Translations under genes and position numbers: made by a program
In this document: in pieces, positions 53,514 through 61,797 of the stretch
Position numbering within the stretch: position 1 is the first letter of the stretch
How the letters are laid out: the number at the start of each line of letters is the position of its first letter
Notes under the pieces: generated by a model
Databases searched by the model: none
What the model was told of the DNA's origin: nothing
The model's input: the letters and a program-made list of their open reading frames with translations, nothing else
Origin: Janibacter hoylei PVAS-1
GTDB lineage: Bacteria; Actinomycetota; Actinomycetes; Actinomycetales; Dermatophilaceae
DNA: 61,797 bases
NCBI RefSeq assembly: GCF_000297495.1
Contig: NZ_ALWX01000006.1
Coordinates: forward strand, 30-61,826
Direction: 5' to 3'

Positions 53514-55484
53514 TCAGAAGACGATGGGCAGTACGTCCATGCTGGGCGTGATGTCGCGCGGGTAGTTGGTGTGGCTACCGCCCTTGCCGGCGAAGTAGAG
53601 CAGGGAGTCGCCGTCCGGGCGGACCGCGACGATGTCGCCCTGCTTGTTGTCGGCGCCGCCGGCGTCACCCGGCACGGCGACGGACCGGTAGCGGTCCCAG
53701 CCGGTCGACGTCTTCGTCGTCATCGTCCAGCCGGTGCCGGTCGAGGTCCACGTGCGCATCCGGCCACCGGAGGAGACGCCGCGCAGGTCGTCGCGGCCGT
53801 CGCCGTTGACGTCGGGGACGAGCTCGATGTTCTGGTACCACTTCGCCGGGACACCGTAGCGGCGCACGAAGCGCAGCGTGCCGGAGTCGGAGAGCTCGTA
53901 CTGGTCGGTGGAGCCGCTGGCGCGACGGTTGATGACGTCGAGTCGGCCGTTGCCGTCGACGTCCCCGCCCGAGGCGAGGTCGGTGTAGGCGTCCCAGCCG
54001 GTCGCGATCGTCTTGGGGGTGCCGAGCTGGCCGGAGGCGGTCGTGAGCAGCAGCTGGAGGCGGCCGTCGCCGCGACGGACGAGGACGTCGGACCTGCCGT
54101 CGCGGTTGACGTCGCCGGCGTGGCCGAACCAGTCGGCGTCGGCGAAGCCGGTGCCGACCGAGCGGCGGGCCGCGAAGTCGCCGTTGCCGTCGCCGTTGTG
54201 GACGTAGACGCGTCCGCTCTGGTTGCGCCCCATGAGGTCGACCTTGCCGTCGCCGGTGAAGTCACCGGAGCGGCCGCGCGGGTCGGGCTGCGGGGGGGTG
54301 GGGGCCTTGAGCTGGGCGCGGTTCTTGTAGACGATCCGCGACACGCCCTCGATGGTGGAGATCTCGGTGCTCATGGCGCCCGGGTTGTCGTGGGTGAGGA
54401 CCGCGATCGTGTAGTCGGTCGAGCTGACCTTGGCCCAACCGATGCTGTTGACGTGCCAGCCGTCGGTGCGCGGGAGCCAGCCGTTCTTCAGGGCCACCGA
54501 GCCGGAGGGCGCACCGGCCGTGACGCCCCAGTCCTGAGAGGAGTTGATGTTGCGCATCTGGGTGAGGCCGTACATCCGGTTGGTGTAGCTGAGCGCCTTG
54601 GAGGGGCGGGCGTAGTGCTCCATGAGCTCGGCCTGGTCGGCGGCCGTCGTGCTCGTCAGGCCCCAGTGGTTGTAGGGGTCGGCGTAGGTCTGGTCGAGAC
54701 CGAGACGGTCGGCGGCCCGGTCGAGCCCGCTGCGGCCGCCGATGTGGTTGAAGAGCGCCGTGGTCGCGTTGTTGTCGCTGTTGCGGATCATCGGCACGAT
54801 CTGGGACTTCTCCCAGGAGGTGAGGCCGCGACCGGCGTCCTGCGCCTTCATCATCACGGCGGACATGATGTGCACCTTGACGATGCTCGCCGTGACATTG
54901 CGCGAGGAGGTCTTGGTGTAGGTCCACGAGCGACCCGAGCCGGGGACGCGCACGGCGACCCCGACGGCGCCGGGGCGGGAGTTGAGGTAGCTGCGCAGCT
55001 CCGACTCGAAGGGGAGGCTGGCGGCGGCCGCGTAGGGCTCGGCGGAGCGCTGCGCGGCGGGCGGCGGGGTGTCGTCCACCTCGACGGTGAAGGTGAGCCG
55101 GCCAGTGACCTTGCCGGTCGTCTGGGCCTTGAGGGCCTGGGTGGCGGGCAGCAGCTTGGTGATGTCCGTGGAGACGGAGTCGGTGGTCGCCGTGCACGTC
55201 GCGCCGGTGCCACTCGGCTCGATCCTCACCTGGTGGCCGGATGCGTCCTGGCCGGTGAAGCCGGGGCGGCCGACGACCGTCAGCGGCCCGTCGGTGATCT
55301 CGGCGGTCCCTCCGCGGGACAGGTCGCCGGTGACCGTCACCGTGTCGGCGCCGATGCCATCGCAGATGACGTCGATCTCGGTGGGTGCGGACGGCTGGGC
55401 CGGCGCGGCGAGGGCCGGGGTGGCCGCGAGAGCGGCGGTCGTGGTGAGGACGAGTGCCGTGAGTGCGGTGCGACGGTGCGACAT
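53514..55484 (-). CDS. Secreted beta-lactamase-fold serine hydrolase with FG-GAP repeats
   Basis: Secreted protein of 656 residues. A signal peptide (about 1-27) precedes a domain with a Cys pair (about 35-120) and a class A beta-lactamase-type domain (about 145-390): SxxK motif SIVK with Ser200 and Lys203, SDN-like NSDNNA and a KNG in place of KTG (ALKNGWLP). The C-terminal about 250 residues hold FG-GAP/VCBS-type repeats with Asp-rich calcium loops (DFTGDGKVDLMG, DVNRDGRSDVLV, DVDGNGRLDVIN, DVNGDGRDDLRG). The unusual KNG makes a true beta-lactamase less likely; a cell-wall peptidase or binder is possible. Confidence 0.85.
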   Translation of the reverse strand: MSHRRTALTALVLTTTAALAATPALAAPAQPSAPTEIDVICDGIGADTVTVTGDLSRGGTAEITDGPLTVVGRPGFTGQDASGHQVRIEPSGTGATCTATTDSVSTDITKLLPATQALKAQTTGKVTGRLTFTVEVDDTPPPAAQRSAEPYAAAASLPFESELRSYLNSRPGAVGVAVRVPGSGRSWTYTKTSSRNVTASIVKVHIMSAVMMKAQDAGRGLTSWEKSQIVPMIRNSDNNATTALFNHIGGRSGLDRAADRLGLDQTYADPYNHWGLTSTTAADQAELMEHYARPSKALSYTNRMYGLTQMRNINSSQDWGVTAGAPSGSVALKNGWLPRTDGWHVNSIGWAKVSSTDYTIAVLTHDNPGAMSTEISTIEGVSRIVYKNRAQLKAPTPPQPDPRGRSGDFTGDGKVDLMGRNQSGRVYVHNGDGNGDFAARRSVGTGFADADWFGHAGDVNRDGRSDVLVRRGDGRLQLLLTTASGQLGTPKTIATGWDAYTDLASGGDVDGNGRLDVINRRASGSTDQYELSDSGTLRFVRRYGVPAKWYQNIELVPDVNGDGRDDLRGVSSGGRMRTWTSTGTGWTMTTKTSTGWDRYRSVAVPGDAGGADNKQGDIVAVRPDGDSLLYFAGKGGSHTNYPRDITPSMDVLPIVF

Positions 55485-55562
55485 TGCGGGTTCCCCCAGA
55501 GCGTGGCGTAGGACGCTGGTCATCCTTGCAGACGCCCGGACGGAGTGCCGGGTTGCCTCAGG

Positions 55563-56006
55563 TCAGGGCCGGTGACGCTCGTCGGCCGCCACGGCATCGC
55601 AGAAGCGGTCGACGTAGGCGATGAAGGCGCTGATGTCGCCCTCGCTCCAGTCGCCGAGCAGGTCGGCGAACCACGCCTCGCGGCGGGCGACGAGCTCGTC
55701 GAGGAGGGCGGCCCCCTCGTCGGTGAGCGCGACGAGCTGGGCCCGGCCGTCCGCGGGGTCCGGGACCTTGGCGAGGAGCCCGAGGCCGGTGAGGTGGCTG
55801 ACCTGCCGGCTCACGGTCGAGGCATCCGTGAGGTTGCGCTCGGCGATGTCGCCGACGCGGCTCGGGTGCTCACGCACGGCGACGAGCACAGAGTGGTGAC
55901 TGGGCTCGACGCTCGGGTGGACCCGTGGGGCCCGGGCACGGGTCGCGTGCAGCATGCGCAGCATGCGGATGACGCTCGTGCTGAGCTCGTCGGATGAGGC
56001 GGGCAC
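55563..56006 (-). CDS. MarR-family transcriptional regulator
   Basis: Winged-helix regulator of 147 residues. The recognition helix region reads ERNLTDASTVSRQVSHLTGL and the wing is VPDPADGRAQLVALTDEG. The N-terminal dimerisation helix (VIRMLRMLHATRARA) and C-terminal helices are complete. Divergent from the copD-ctaG gene, with 65 bases between starts, so it may regulate it. No clear dyad was found in that gap. The ligand is unknown. Confidence 0.88.
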   Translation of the reverse strand: MPASSDELSTSVIRMLRMLHATRARAPRVHPSVEPSHHSVLVAVREHPSRVGDIAERNLTDASTVSRQVSHLTGLGLLAKVPDPADGRAQLVALTDEGAALLDELVARREAWFADLLGDWSEGDISAFIAYVDRFCDAVAADERHRP

Positions 56007-56071
56007 GATCGCTCCCTTCGTCGTGGTGGGCGGTGCCGGGCGGGTGGGGCCAGTTGCCTAGATTAGAGGGC

Positions 56072-58070
56072 ATGTCTTCCTCCCCGGGCACCGCTCGCAC
56101 CACGCCGTCACCGCTCGGGATCCTCGGGGTCGTCTCGATCGTCGCCGTCGTCGCAGCCACCGCCTTCGGTGGTGGCGCCGCGCCGCTCGAGCTCGGTGAC
56201 CCGGGCGCCTTCGTCCGGTGGTCCCTGCCGGTGCTGCGGGTCGTGCACGACGCCGCGGCCGCGGTGACCGTCGGCGCCCTCGTCGTCGGGGCCTTCCTCG
56301 TCCCGGAGACGACCCGGACCTCGCGCCGCGAGACGCTCGCCCAGGTCGCGGGTGGGGCGGCGATCGTCTGGTTCCTCGCCGGCGTCGGGCGGATGCTCAC
56401 GGACTTCGCCTCGCTCGCCGGCATCCCGCTCACCGACGGCACCTACCTCTCCCAGCTGACCGCCTTCGTCTGGGAGCTCGACAGCACCCGCACAGCGGTC
56501 ATCTCCTCCGCGATCGTCGCCGTCGTCGCTGTCGCTGCTCCGCTGGCCCGGACGAAGGGGGCGCTGGCCTGGGCCTGCGCCGGCTCCGTCCTCGCGCTGC
56601 TGCCGCTCGCCCTCTCCGGGCACTCCGCGGCCAGCCTCGACCACATGAGCGGGGTCAACGCGCTCGCCTTCCACCTCGTCTCGGCGACGGTGTGGATCGG
56701 TGGGCTCGTCGCGCTGCTCGTGGTGCGTCCCTCCCTTCGGCCTCCTCAGGGAGCGGTAAGGTCGCACCTGGCGGTCACCACGCAGCGCTACTCGAGCATC
56801 GCGGCCTGGTGCTTCGCCCTGCTCGTCGGCTCCGGTCTGCTCGCGACGTGGATCAACATCGGCGGTCTCGGGGGGCTCGACTCGCGCTACGGCGTGCTGC
56901 TCATCCTCAAGGCCGTCGCCGCGATCATCCTCGGGGTCATCGGGTGGTGGCACCGCTCCCGCACCATCGCGGCACTCGAGGCCGGCGCCGAAGGGGTCGC
57001 CCCCTTCGTCCGGCTGGCGACCGGTGAGGTCGTCGTCATGGCTGCAGCCATGGGCCTGGGTGTCGCCGTCGGGCGCACCCCGACGCCGGAGACGGCGCAG
57101 GAGGCGCCGGCCAATGCCATCGTCTACGACCTCTCGGGCTACCCCGACCCGGGGCCGCCGTCGTCGACGAGCTGGCTCACGTCGTGGCAGGTGGACTGGC
57201 TGTGGCTCACCGTCTCGGTCATCGCGGTCCTCGTCTACGTCCGCTGGGTGCTGCGGCTGCGCGCCCGCGGTGACGAGTGGCCCGTGCTCCGCACGGTCAG
57301 CTGGGTGCTCGGCTGGGCGGTCTTCTTCTACTTCACCTCGGCCGGGCCGGGGGTCTACGGCAAGGTGCTCTTCAGCTGGCACATGGTCGAGCACATGGGT
57401 GTGGCGATGATCGCGCCGCTCCTCATGGTGCCGGGGGCGCCGATCACCCTCGCCCTGCGAGCACTGCCGGCGCGCCGGGACAAGACGCTCGGGCCCCGCG
57501 AGCTCATCCTCGCGTCGGTCCACTCGCCCTACCTGCGGGTGCTGGCCAACCCGGCGGTGGCGGCCTCGCTCTTCTTCTTCAGCCTGGCGATCTTCTACTA
57601 CAGCCCGCTCTTCGAGCTGGCGATGAGCACCCACACCGGGCACGTGCTGATGATGGCCCACTTCGTCATGTCGGGGTACCTCTTCGTCTGGGTGCTCATC
57701 GGCATCGACCCCGGGCCGAAGCGGTGGCCCCCCGATCGCGCTCTTCGTCGTGCTGCTCGCGACGATCAGCTTCCACGCCTTCTTCGGCGTGATCCTCACG
57801 CAGTCGACCGAGCTGCTCGCGCCGGACTACTTCGGTCGGCTCAACCTGCCGTGGATGACCGACCCGCTCGCCGACCAGCGCACCGGGGGCGCCATCGCCT
57901 GGGGCGTCGGTGAGGCGCCGACTCTCGTGCTGGCCATCGGCGTCGCCTGGCAGTGGATGCGCAGCGACGCCCGGGAGTCGACCCGCCGTGACCGACGCGC
58001 CGACCGCGACGGTGACGCCGAGCTCGAGGCCTACAACCGGCACCTCGCCGAGCTCAGCCGCGACGACTGA
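56072..58070 (+). CDS. CopD-CtaG fusion: copper resistance/cytochrome oxidase assembly, apparent frameshift
   Basis: Polytopic membrane protein of about 665 residues after correction. The first half (about 15-340, up to nine membrane segments) is CopD-like, with MSGVNALAFHLVSATVWIGG as the conserved stretch; the second half is a caa3-type CtaG domain (FSWHMVEHMGVAMIAPLLM, STHTGHVLMMAHFVMSGYL). The frame breaks at the six-C run 57728-57733; removing one C joins PIALFVVLLATISFHAFFGV to the rest. It should handle copper at the membrane for cytochrome c oxidase assembly. A REP-like fragment lies in a loop (56729-56756). Confidence 0.88.
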
Positions 58071-58121
58071 CCCGGACGTGCCGCGCTACTGTGGACGCAC
58101 CGTCGATCGAAGGAGTGGCCC

Positions 58122-58322
58122 ATGGGGGGCGAAGCGCTGTTCTGGATCTTCATCGTGGTCTTCAGCCTGCTCATGCTCGTGGGCTTCTTCCTCGTCGACC
58201 GCCCGCGCAAGTCCACGCGCGTCGCGACGCGGCACGCCGTCCGCACCGACACCCATGACCCGCGCGGCCGGCACCTGCCGGCCGATCGTGTCGACCCCAC
58301 CGATACCACCAACCGGCTGTGA
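58122..58322 (+). CDS. Small membrane protein
   Basis: Protein of 66 residues with one N-terminal membrane segment (about 5-25, ALFWIFIVVFSLLMLVGFFL) and a basic, His-rich cytoplasmic tail. A good AAGGAGT ribosome site precedes the ATG. It lies between the CtaG-type gene and the DUF6458 gene on the same strand and may belong to their unit. No family recognised. Confidence 0.6.
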   Translation: MGGEALFWIFIVVFSLLMLVGFFLVDRPRKSTRVATRHAVRTDTHDPRGRHLPADRVDPTDTTNRL

Positions 58323-58344
58323 GCCCGGAGGACAGGAGTACCAC

Positions 58345-58548
58345 ATGTACATCGGAGTCGGGATCTTCCTGCTGCTCGTGGGACTCGTCATCGTCTTCGC
58401 CTACAACGGCGACATGTCGATCGCGGGTCTCGACGTCGGCGCCCTGGGGTGGATCGCCATCGCTCTGGGCGTCCTCGCGATCATCTTGAGCTTCCTGCTC
58501 ACCAACCGTCGTCGCGAGACGGTGGTCCGGGACGAGCGTCGCTACTGA
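58345..58548 (+). CDS. DUF6458 family small membrane protein
   Basis: Protein of 67 residues with two membrane segments (IGVGIFLLLVGLVIVFAY and LGWIAIALGVLAIILSFLL) and a charged tail ending RRETVVRDERRY. Sequence and size match the actinobacterial DUF6458 family, of unknown role. An AGGAG site precedes the ATG. It ends before a 24-bp terminator stem. Confidence 0.82.
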   Translation: MYIGVGIFLLLVGLVIVFAYNGDMSIAGLDVGALGWIAIALGVLAIILSFLLTNRRRETVVRDERRY

Positions 58549-58558
58549 CCAGCGCGAG

Positions 58559-58611
58559 CATGACGAAGGGGGAGGTCCCGCCGAGTCGGCGGGACCTCCC
58601 CCTTCGTCATG
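58559..58611. terminator. Long bidirectional terminator
   Basis: Perfect 24-bp inverted repeat, left arm 58559-58582 (starting CATGACGAAGGGGGAGG) and right arm 58588-58611, with the 5-base loop GAGTC. It lies between the convergent DUF6458 and fadE5 genes and contains an inverted pair of the GACGAAGGGGG motif. Confidence 0.92.
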
Positions 58612-58623
58612 GGGCGACCTCGA

Positions 58624-60495
58624 TCAGAAGGCCGACTCCGGCACGTCCATGAGGGTGTTGTCCGTGGCCTCGGCGATGGCGCGCTCGCCGGCCAGGAGCG
58701 GGAGGACGTTCTTGGCGAAGAAGCTCGCCGCGGCGATCTTGCCCGTGTAGAAGTCCTTGTCCTTGCCCTCCGCGCCGGCCTCGAGGGCCTCGGTGGCGAC
58801 GGCGGCCTGGCGCAGCAGCAGCCAGCCGACGACGAGGTCACCGGCGCCGAGCAGCAGACGCGAGGTGTTCTGGCCCACCTTGTAGATGTTGGTGATGTCC
58901 GAGCCCTCCTGCTTGGGGTCGGAGGCCATGAGCGCCTGGAACATCGCGCCGAGGATGCCCTGGACGTTTTCCAGGCCCTGGCCGAGCAGCTCGCGCTCGT
59001 GCTTGAGCGCACCGCCCTGCGCGTCGACGTCCTGGGCGAACTCCTGGATCTGCATCGCGATGTGACCCAGCGCCTGGCCGTTGTCACGCACGATCTTGCG
59101 GAAGAAGAAGTCCTGACCCTGGATGGCCGTGGTGCCCTCGTAGAGGGTGTCGATCTTCGCGTCGCGGACGTACTGCTCGATCGGGTACTCCTGCAGGAAG
59201 CCGGAGCCACCGAAGGTCTGCAGCGACTCGGTGCCGAGGAGGGTCCAAGCCCGCTCGGAGCCCAGGCCCTTGACGATCGGCAGCAGCAGGTCGTTGACCC
59301 GGTTGGCCATCGCGGCGGGGGAGTCGTCGGCGATCTCCTCGACGCCCGTGGCGAGCTGCTCGATGTCGACGGTGTCCTGCTGGCTCGACGTGAGCGTGAC
59401 GAGCGCCCGCAGACCCTCGGCGTAGGCCTTCTGCAGCATGAGGCTGCGGCGCACGTCCGGGTGGTGGGTGATCGTCACACGCGGCGCGTCCTTGGCGGGC
59501 GTCGTCAGGTCGGCGCCCTGGACGCGCTCCTTGGCGTACTCGAGCGCGTTGAGGTAGCCGGTGGAGAGGGTGGCGATGGCCTTGGTGCCGACCATCATCC
59601 GGGCGTTCTCGATGACGCGGAACATCTGGGCGATGCCGTCGTGGACGTCGCCGAAGAGGGTGCCGACGGCGGCGTGCTTCTCACCGAAGGTCACCTCGCA
59701 GGTCGTCGAGACCTTCAGGCCCATCTTCTTCTCGACGTTGGTGACGTAGACGCCGTTGCGCTCGCCCAGCTCGCCGGTCTCGAGGTCGACGGCGTACTTG
59801 GTGAGGATGAAGAGGCTCAGGCCCTTGGTGCCCGGGCCGGCGCCCTCGGGGCGGGCGAGGACGAAGTGGACGATGTTGTCGGTCATGTCCGACTCGGCCG
59901 AGGTGATGAAGCGCTTGACGCCCTCGATGTTCCAGGTGCCGTCACCGTTGTCCGTGGCCTTGGTCCGGCCGGCGCCGACGTCCGAGCCGGCGTCGGGCTC
60001 GGTGAGCACCATGGTGCAGTGCCAGCCCTTCTCGGCGATCCACTTGGCGAGCTTCTTCTGCTCCGGCGTACCGAGCAGGAAGAGCAGCTTGGCGAAGGAG
60101 TAGCTCGCGCCGAACATGCCGATGGCCGGGTTGGCGCCGAGGACGAGCTCGTTCATCGCCCAGCGCAGGGACGGCGGGGCGACGGTGCCGTCGAGCTCGG
60201 CGGGCAGGTCGAGGGACCAGAAGCCGGCGTCCTGGAAGGCCTTGTACGACTTCTTGAAGGCCTCGGGCATCTGCACCGAGGAGGTCTCCGGGTCGAAGAC
60301 CGGGGGGTTGCGGTCGGCGTCGGCGAAGGACTCGGCCAGCTCGTTCTCCGCGAGGCGCGCGTACTCCTTGAGCATCTCGCGCGCGGTGTCGGCGTCGACG
60401 GCCTCGTAGGGGCCCTGGCCCAGGACCTCGTCGCGACCGAAGACCTCGAAGAGGTTGAACTCGATGTCGCGCAGGTTGCTCTTGTAGTGACCCAT
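58624..60495 (-). CDS. fadE5: Acyl-CoA dehydrogenase, FadE5 type
   Basis: FAD enzyme of 623 residues for the first step of fatty acid beta-oxidation. The N-terminus ([19 protein letters not shown]) and [11 protein letters not shown] match mycobacterial FadE5, a broad-range enzyme with an extra C-terminal domain. Other landmarks: [19 protein letters not shown] at the FAD/substrate site and [18 protein letters not shown] near the catalytic base. The start is set by this N-terminus; the frame runs further upstream only through repeat DNA. A dyad 56 bases upstream suggests control by a fatty-acid-responsive repressor. Confidence 0.92.
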   Translation of the reverse strand: MGHYKSNLRDIEFNLFEVFGRDEVLGQGPYEAVDADTAREMLKEYARLAENELAESFADADRNPPVFDPETSSVQMPEAFKKSYKAFQDAGFWSLDLPAELDGTVAPPSLRWAMNELVLGANPAIGMFGASYSFAKLLFLLGTPEQKKLAKWIAEKGWHCTMVLTEPDAGSDVGAGRTKATDNGDGTWNIEGVKRFITSAESDMTDNIVHFVLARPEGAGPGTKGLSLFILTKYAVDLETGELGERNGVYVTNVEKKMGLKVSTTCEVTFGEKHAAVGTLFGDVHDGIAQMFRVIENARMMVGTKAIATLSTGYLNALEYAKERVQGADLTTPAKDAPRVTITHHPDVRRSLMLQKAYAEGLRALVTLTSSQQDTVDIEQLATGVEEIADDSPAAMANRVNDLLLPIVKGLGSERAWTLLGTESLQTFGGSGFLQEYPIEQYVRDAKIDTLYEGTTAIQGQDFFFRKIVRDNGQALGHIAMQIQEFAQDVDAQGGALKHERELLGQGLENVQGILGAMFQALMASDPKQEGSDITNIYKVGQNTSRLLLGAGDLVVGWLLLRQAAVATEALEAGAEGKDKDFYTGKIAAASFFAKNVLPLLAGERAIAEATDNTLMDVPESAF

Positions 60496-60550
60496 GGGAT
60501 GTCTCTCCTGGTCGAAGGGGGTGACGCCGGCGGGGACCGGCTCCAGCGTT

Positions 60551-60566
60551 GTAAGCAAGCGCTTAC
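60551..60566. promoter_or_regulatory. Operator-like palindrome upstream of fadE5
   Basis: GTAAGCAAGCGCTTAC, 6-base arms with a 4-base centre, 56 bases before the fadE5 start. It resembles TetR-family sites seen upstream of fatty acid degradation genes in actinobacteria. A small hairpin (GCTTGC / GCAAGC) follows at about 60594-60609. Confidence 0.6.
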
Positions 60567-60643
60567 TGATGTTTGGACCATCATCACCCTCGGCTGCTTG
60601 CGGGAGCAAGCGCGGGATGAGGTGACGCGACCCACACGTGCCG

Positions 60644-60796
60644 CCCGTTCCCCGAGGAGGCGCGCCAGGTCCACGCCCTGCCCGCTCCCTGAGGAGGCGC
60701 GCCAGGTCCACGCCCTGCCCGCTCCCTGAGGAGGCGCGCCAGGTCCACGCCCTGCCCGCTCCCTGAGGAGGCGCGCCAGCGCCGTCTCGAAGGGAG
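60644..60796. repeat. Tandem 37-bp expansion of the REP-like element
   Basis: Units of 37 bp starting CCCGCTCCCTGAGGAGGCGC begin at 60644 (slightly diverged), 60681, 60718 and 60755. The last unit ends in the normal REP-like right half (GCCGTCTCGAAGGGAG). The array lies in the 395-base gap 60496-60890 between fadE5 and the tRNA gene, which otherwise holds only the dyad at 60551 and no credible gene. Confidence 0.9.
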
Positions 60797-60890
60797 AAGA
60801 TTCCGGCGGCGGCCGGGAGGGACGAGGGCCCCGCGAAGGGGGCGTCGGCGTGGGTTACGATGTCCGCGCTGCACGCTCAGGAGCGTGCTC

Positions 60891-60961
60891 GCCGGTGTAG
60901 CTCAATGGTAGAGCGCCAGCTTCCCAAGCTGGACACGCGGGTTCGATTCCCGTCACCGGCT
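60891..60961 (+). tRNA. tRNA-Gly (anticodon CCC)
   Basis: Cloverleaf of 71 bases. Acceptor arms GCCGGTG / CACCGGC pair fully, the D arm is AGCTCAATGGTAGAGC, the anticodon arm is CCAGC-TTCCCAA-GCTGG with anticodon CCC, and the T arm has GGTTCGATTCC. CCA is not encoded. It would read GGG codons. Confidence 0.96.
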
Positions 60962-60973
60962 CCGCATGACTGG

Positions 60974-61001
60974 AGGGCCGCACCCGGTGGGGTGCGGCCC
61001 T
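60974..61001. terminator. Terminator after tRNA-Gly
   Basis: Perfect 12-bp inverted repeat AGGGCCGCACCC / GGGTGCGGCCCT with a 4-base loop, 12 bases after the tRNA. Confidence 0.8.
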
Positions 61002-61067
61002 TCGTGCGTCCCGGCCCGCCGAAGAGGGGGCGTGAACCCCCCCTTCGCCCTGCGGGCAAGTAGAGGT

Positions 61068-61622
61068 GTGAGCACACTGAAGACGGAGACGATGAGGCCG
61101 CCGATGGGGCAGGTCACGGCGCTGCGGCAGCCGCCGAACATCGGGGGAGTGCCGGCCGCGGAGGTCTTCGACCGGCACCACGCCGACGTCTACCGCTACC
61201 TCGCCCGACGGGTGCCCGCCGACATCGCGGACGATCTCGCGAGCGAGACCTTCGTCCAGGCCGTGACCCGCGCGTACACCTTCGACCCGGAGCGGGGAGT
61301 GCTGCGGGGATGGATCTTCGGCATCGCGAGCAACCTGCTCTCACGGCACCACCGCGACGAGGTGCGGGCCTACCTGGCCTGGGCCCGGACCGGGGCCGAC
61401 CCGCACGTCACCGGTGCGGACGAGACCGATCGCGACATCGACCGCGTCGACTCGCAGTCCCGGCAGCCGGCGCTCGCCGCCGCCCACGCCGAGCTCACCT
61501 ACGCCGAGGTCGCCCTGGCCCTCGATCTGCCGGTCGGGACGGTGCGCTCCCGGCTCAACCGCGCCCGCCGCATCGTGCGGGTCGCACTCGACGACACCAG
61601 GGGGACCCACGATGACCACTGA
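61068..61622 (+). CDS. ECF-type RNA polymerase sigma factor, shortened region 4
   Basis: Sigma-70 family factor of 184 residues (from GTG 61068; ATG 61092 is an alternative). Region 2 is intact: FDRHHADVYRYLARRVP, DIADDLASETFVQAV and VLRGWIFGIASNLL. In region 4 the helix-turn-helix half is present (LTYAEVALALDLPVGTVRSR), but the preceding helix usually written as L-P-x-x-D-R-D-V-L-L-L is missing: the sequence goes from PALAAAHAE straight to LTYAEV, about 15-17 residues shorter than usual. It overlaps the next gene by 11 bases, the usual pairing with a CU044_5270-type partner. Confidence 0.85.
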   Translation: MSTLKTETMRPPMGQVTALRQPPNIGGVPAAEVFDRHHADVYRYLARRVPADIADDLASETFVQAVTRAYTFDPERGVLRGWIFGIASNLLSRHHRDEVRAYLAWARTGADPHVTGADETDRDIDRVDSQSRQPALAAAHAELTYAEVALALDLPVGTVRSRLNRARRIVRVALDDTRGTHDDH

Positions 61623-61797
61623 CGAGATCGGCCTGCTCGACGGGCCGGAGATGGACGCGCTGCGTGAGCTGCGGGCCGACGTGCCCGGGCCGACGGACGC
61701 GCAGCGGCAGGCTGCCTGGGAGCGGGTGCAGGGGGCCCGCTCCCAGGCCGGGACCCCCGGGGAAGAGGGGGCGGCCGCGCCTGGCTCCTGGCCGGCG
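61612..61797 (+). CDS. Partner protein of the ECF sigma factor (CU044_5270-like), partial
   Basis: Only the first 62 codons are in the window. The start (MTTDEIGLLDGPEMDALREL then RADVPGPTDAQRQAAWERV) matches the N-terminal cytoplasmic segment of CU044_5270-type membrane proteins that are coded directly after this class of sigma factor and may act as anti-sigma factors. It begins 11 bases inside the sigma gene, so it is translationally coupled. Confidence 0.7.
   Translation, partial: MTTDEIGLLDGPEMDALRELRADVPGPTDAQRQAAWERVQGARSQAGTPGEEGAAAPGSWPA

Noticed and set aside
31238-55484. BlaI/M56 pair as regulators of the beta-lactamase-fold gene at 53514-55484
   Set aside because: The pair is locked into the cyd operon about 21 kb away, the M56 protein lacks the beta-lactam sensor, and no similar dyad was seen upstream of 55484.
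21817-58070. Programmed ribosomal frameshifting in the broken genes
   Set aside because: Too many unrelated housekeeping genes, always one surplus base in a G or C run, no common slippery site with a downstream structure; sequence error is simpler.
60644-60796. 37-bp tandem repeat as a CRISPR
   Set aside because: Units are directly abutting with no unique spacers.

Overview
The window is high-GC (roughly 70% or more by eye) actinobacterial chromosome. Codon choice, gene content (FadE5-type acyl-CoA dehydrogenase, bkd-type 2-oxoacid dehydrogenase, CsoR/CopA, DUF6458, MMPL proteins, CydABDC) and gene order fit a member of the Intrasporangiaceae close to Janibacter or Knoellia. That placement is inference. 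Genes are dense, on both strands, mostly in short translationally coupled operons. No prophage, insertion sequence, CRISPR array or rRNA operon is seen. One tRNA gene (Gly, anticodon CCC) lies near the right end.

Layout, left to right: RNA methyltransferase, VOC protein, two-component system and NatAB-type ABC exporter (1-5740); CopA and CsoR with a CsoR operator (5829-8434); ilvA; aldehyde dehydrogenase with its DUF779 partner, phosphoglucomutase and a GAF-type regulator (9881-14781); transglutaminase-like protein, MMPL transporter and secreted SGNH hydrolase (14943-19179); purB; a coupled run of reductase, flavodoxin-like protein, low-Mr tyrosine phosphatase and lipoprotein (20680-23335); MMPL transporter with TetR regulator; FMN reductase divergent from a MarR regulator with two operators; cell-envelope genes (28523-31230); a six-gene cydA-cydB-cydD-cydC-blaI-M56 operon (31238-38277); PhoD phosphatase and MFS transporter; a small lower-GC island (41408-42057); a polar amino acid ABC transporter; a substrate-binding/VWA protein; a winged-helix/nuclease-like gene bracketed by palindrome arrays (47247-48572); hisC and the bkdABC complex; a beta-lactamase-fold/FG-GAP protein; CopD-CtaG; fadE5; tRNA-Gly; an ECF sigma factor and its partner, cut by the window end.

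Three repeat systems cut across this gene map. (1) Palindromes around CCTAGG (full form ATTTCCCTAGGGAAAT) recur at four loci with 31-32 bp phasing; two arrays of opposite orientation flank the nuclease-like gene. (2) CGAAGGG/CCCTTCG occurs about 80 times (hand count), several-fold more than base composition predicts, on both strands, in all reading frames, and as inverted pairs in terminator hairpins. (3) A REP-like element (GGTCCCTGAGGAG ... GTCTCGAAGGG) sits between genes, is tandemly expanded at 60644-60796, and is also found inside coding linkers.

Quality warning: nine genes, and perhaps a tenth, are each broken by exactly one surplus base, nearly always in a G or C run; one gene has two such sites. 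This looks like assembly or sequencing error, not gene decay. Those genes are annotated here as whole genes with the suspected position.
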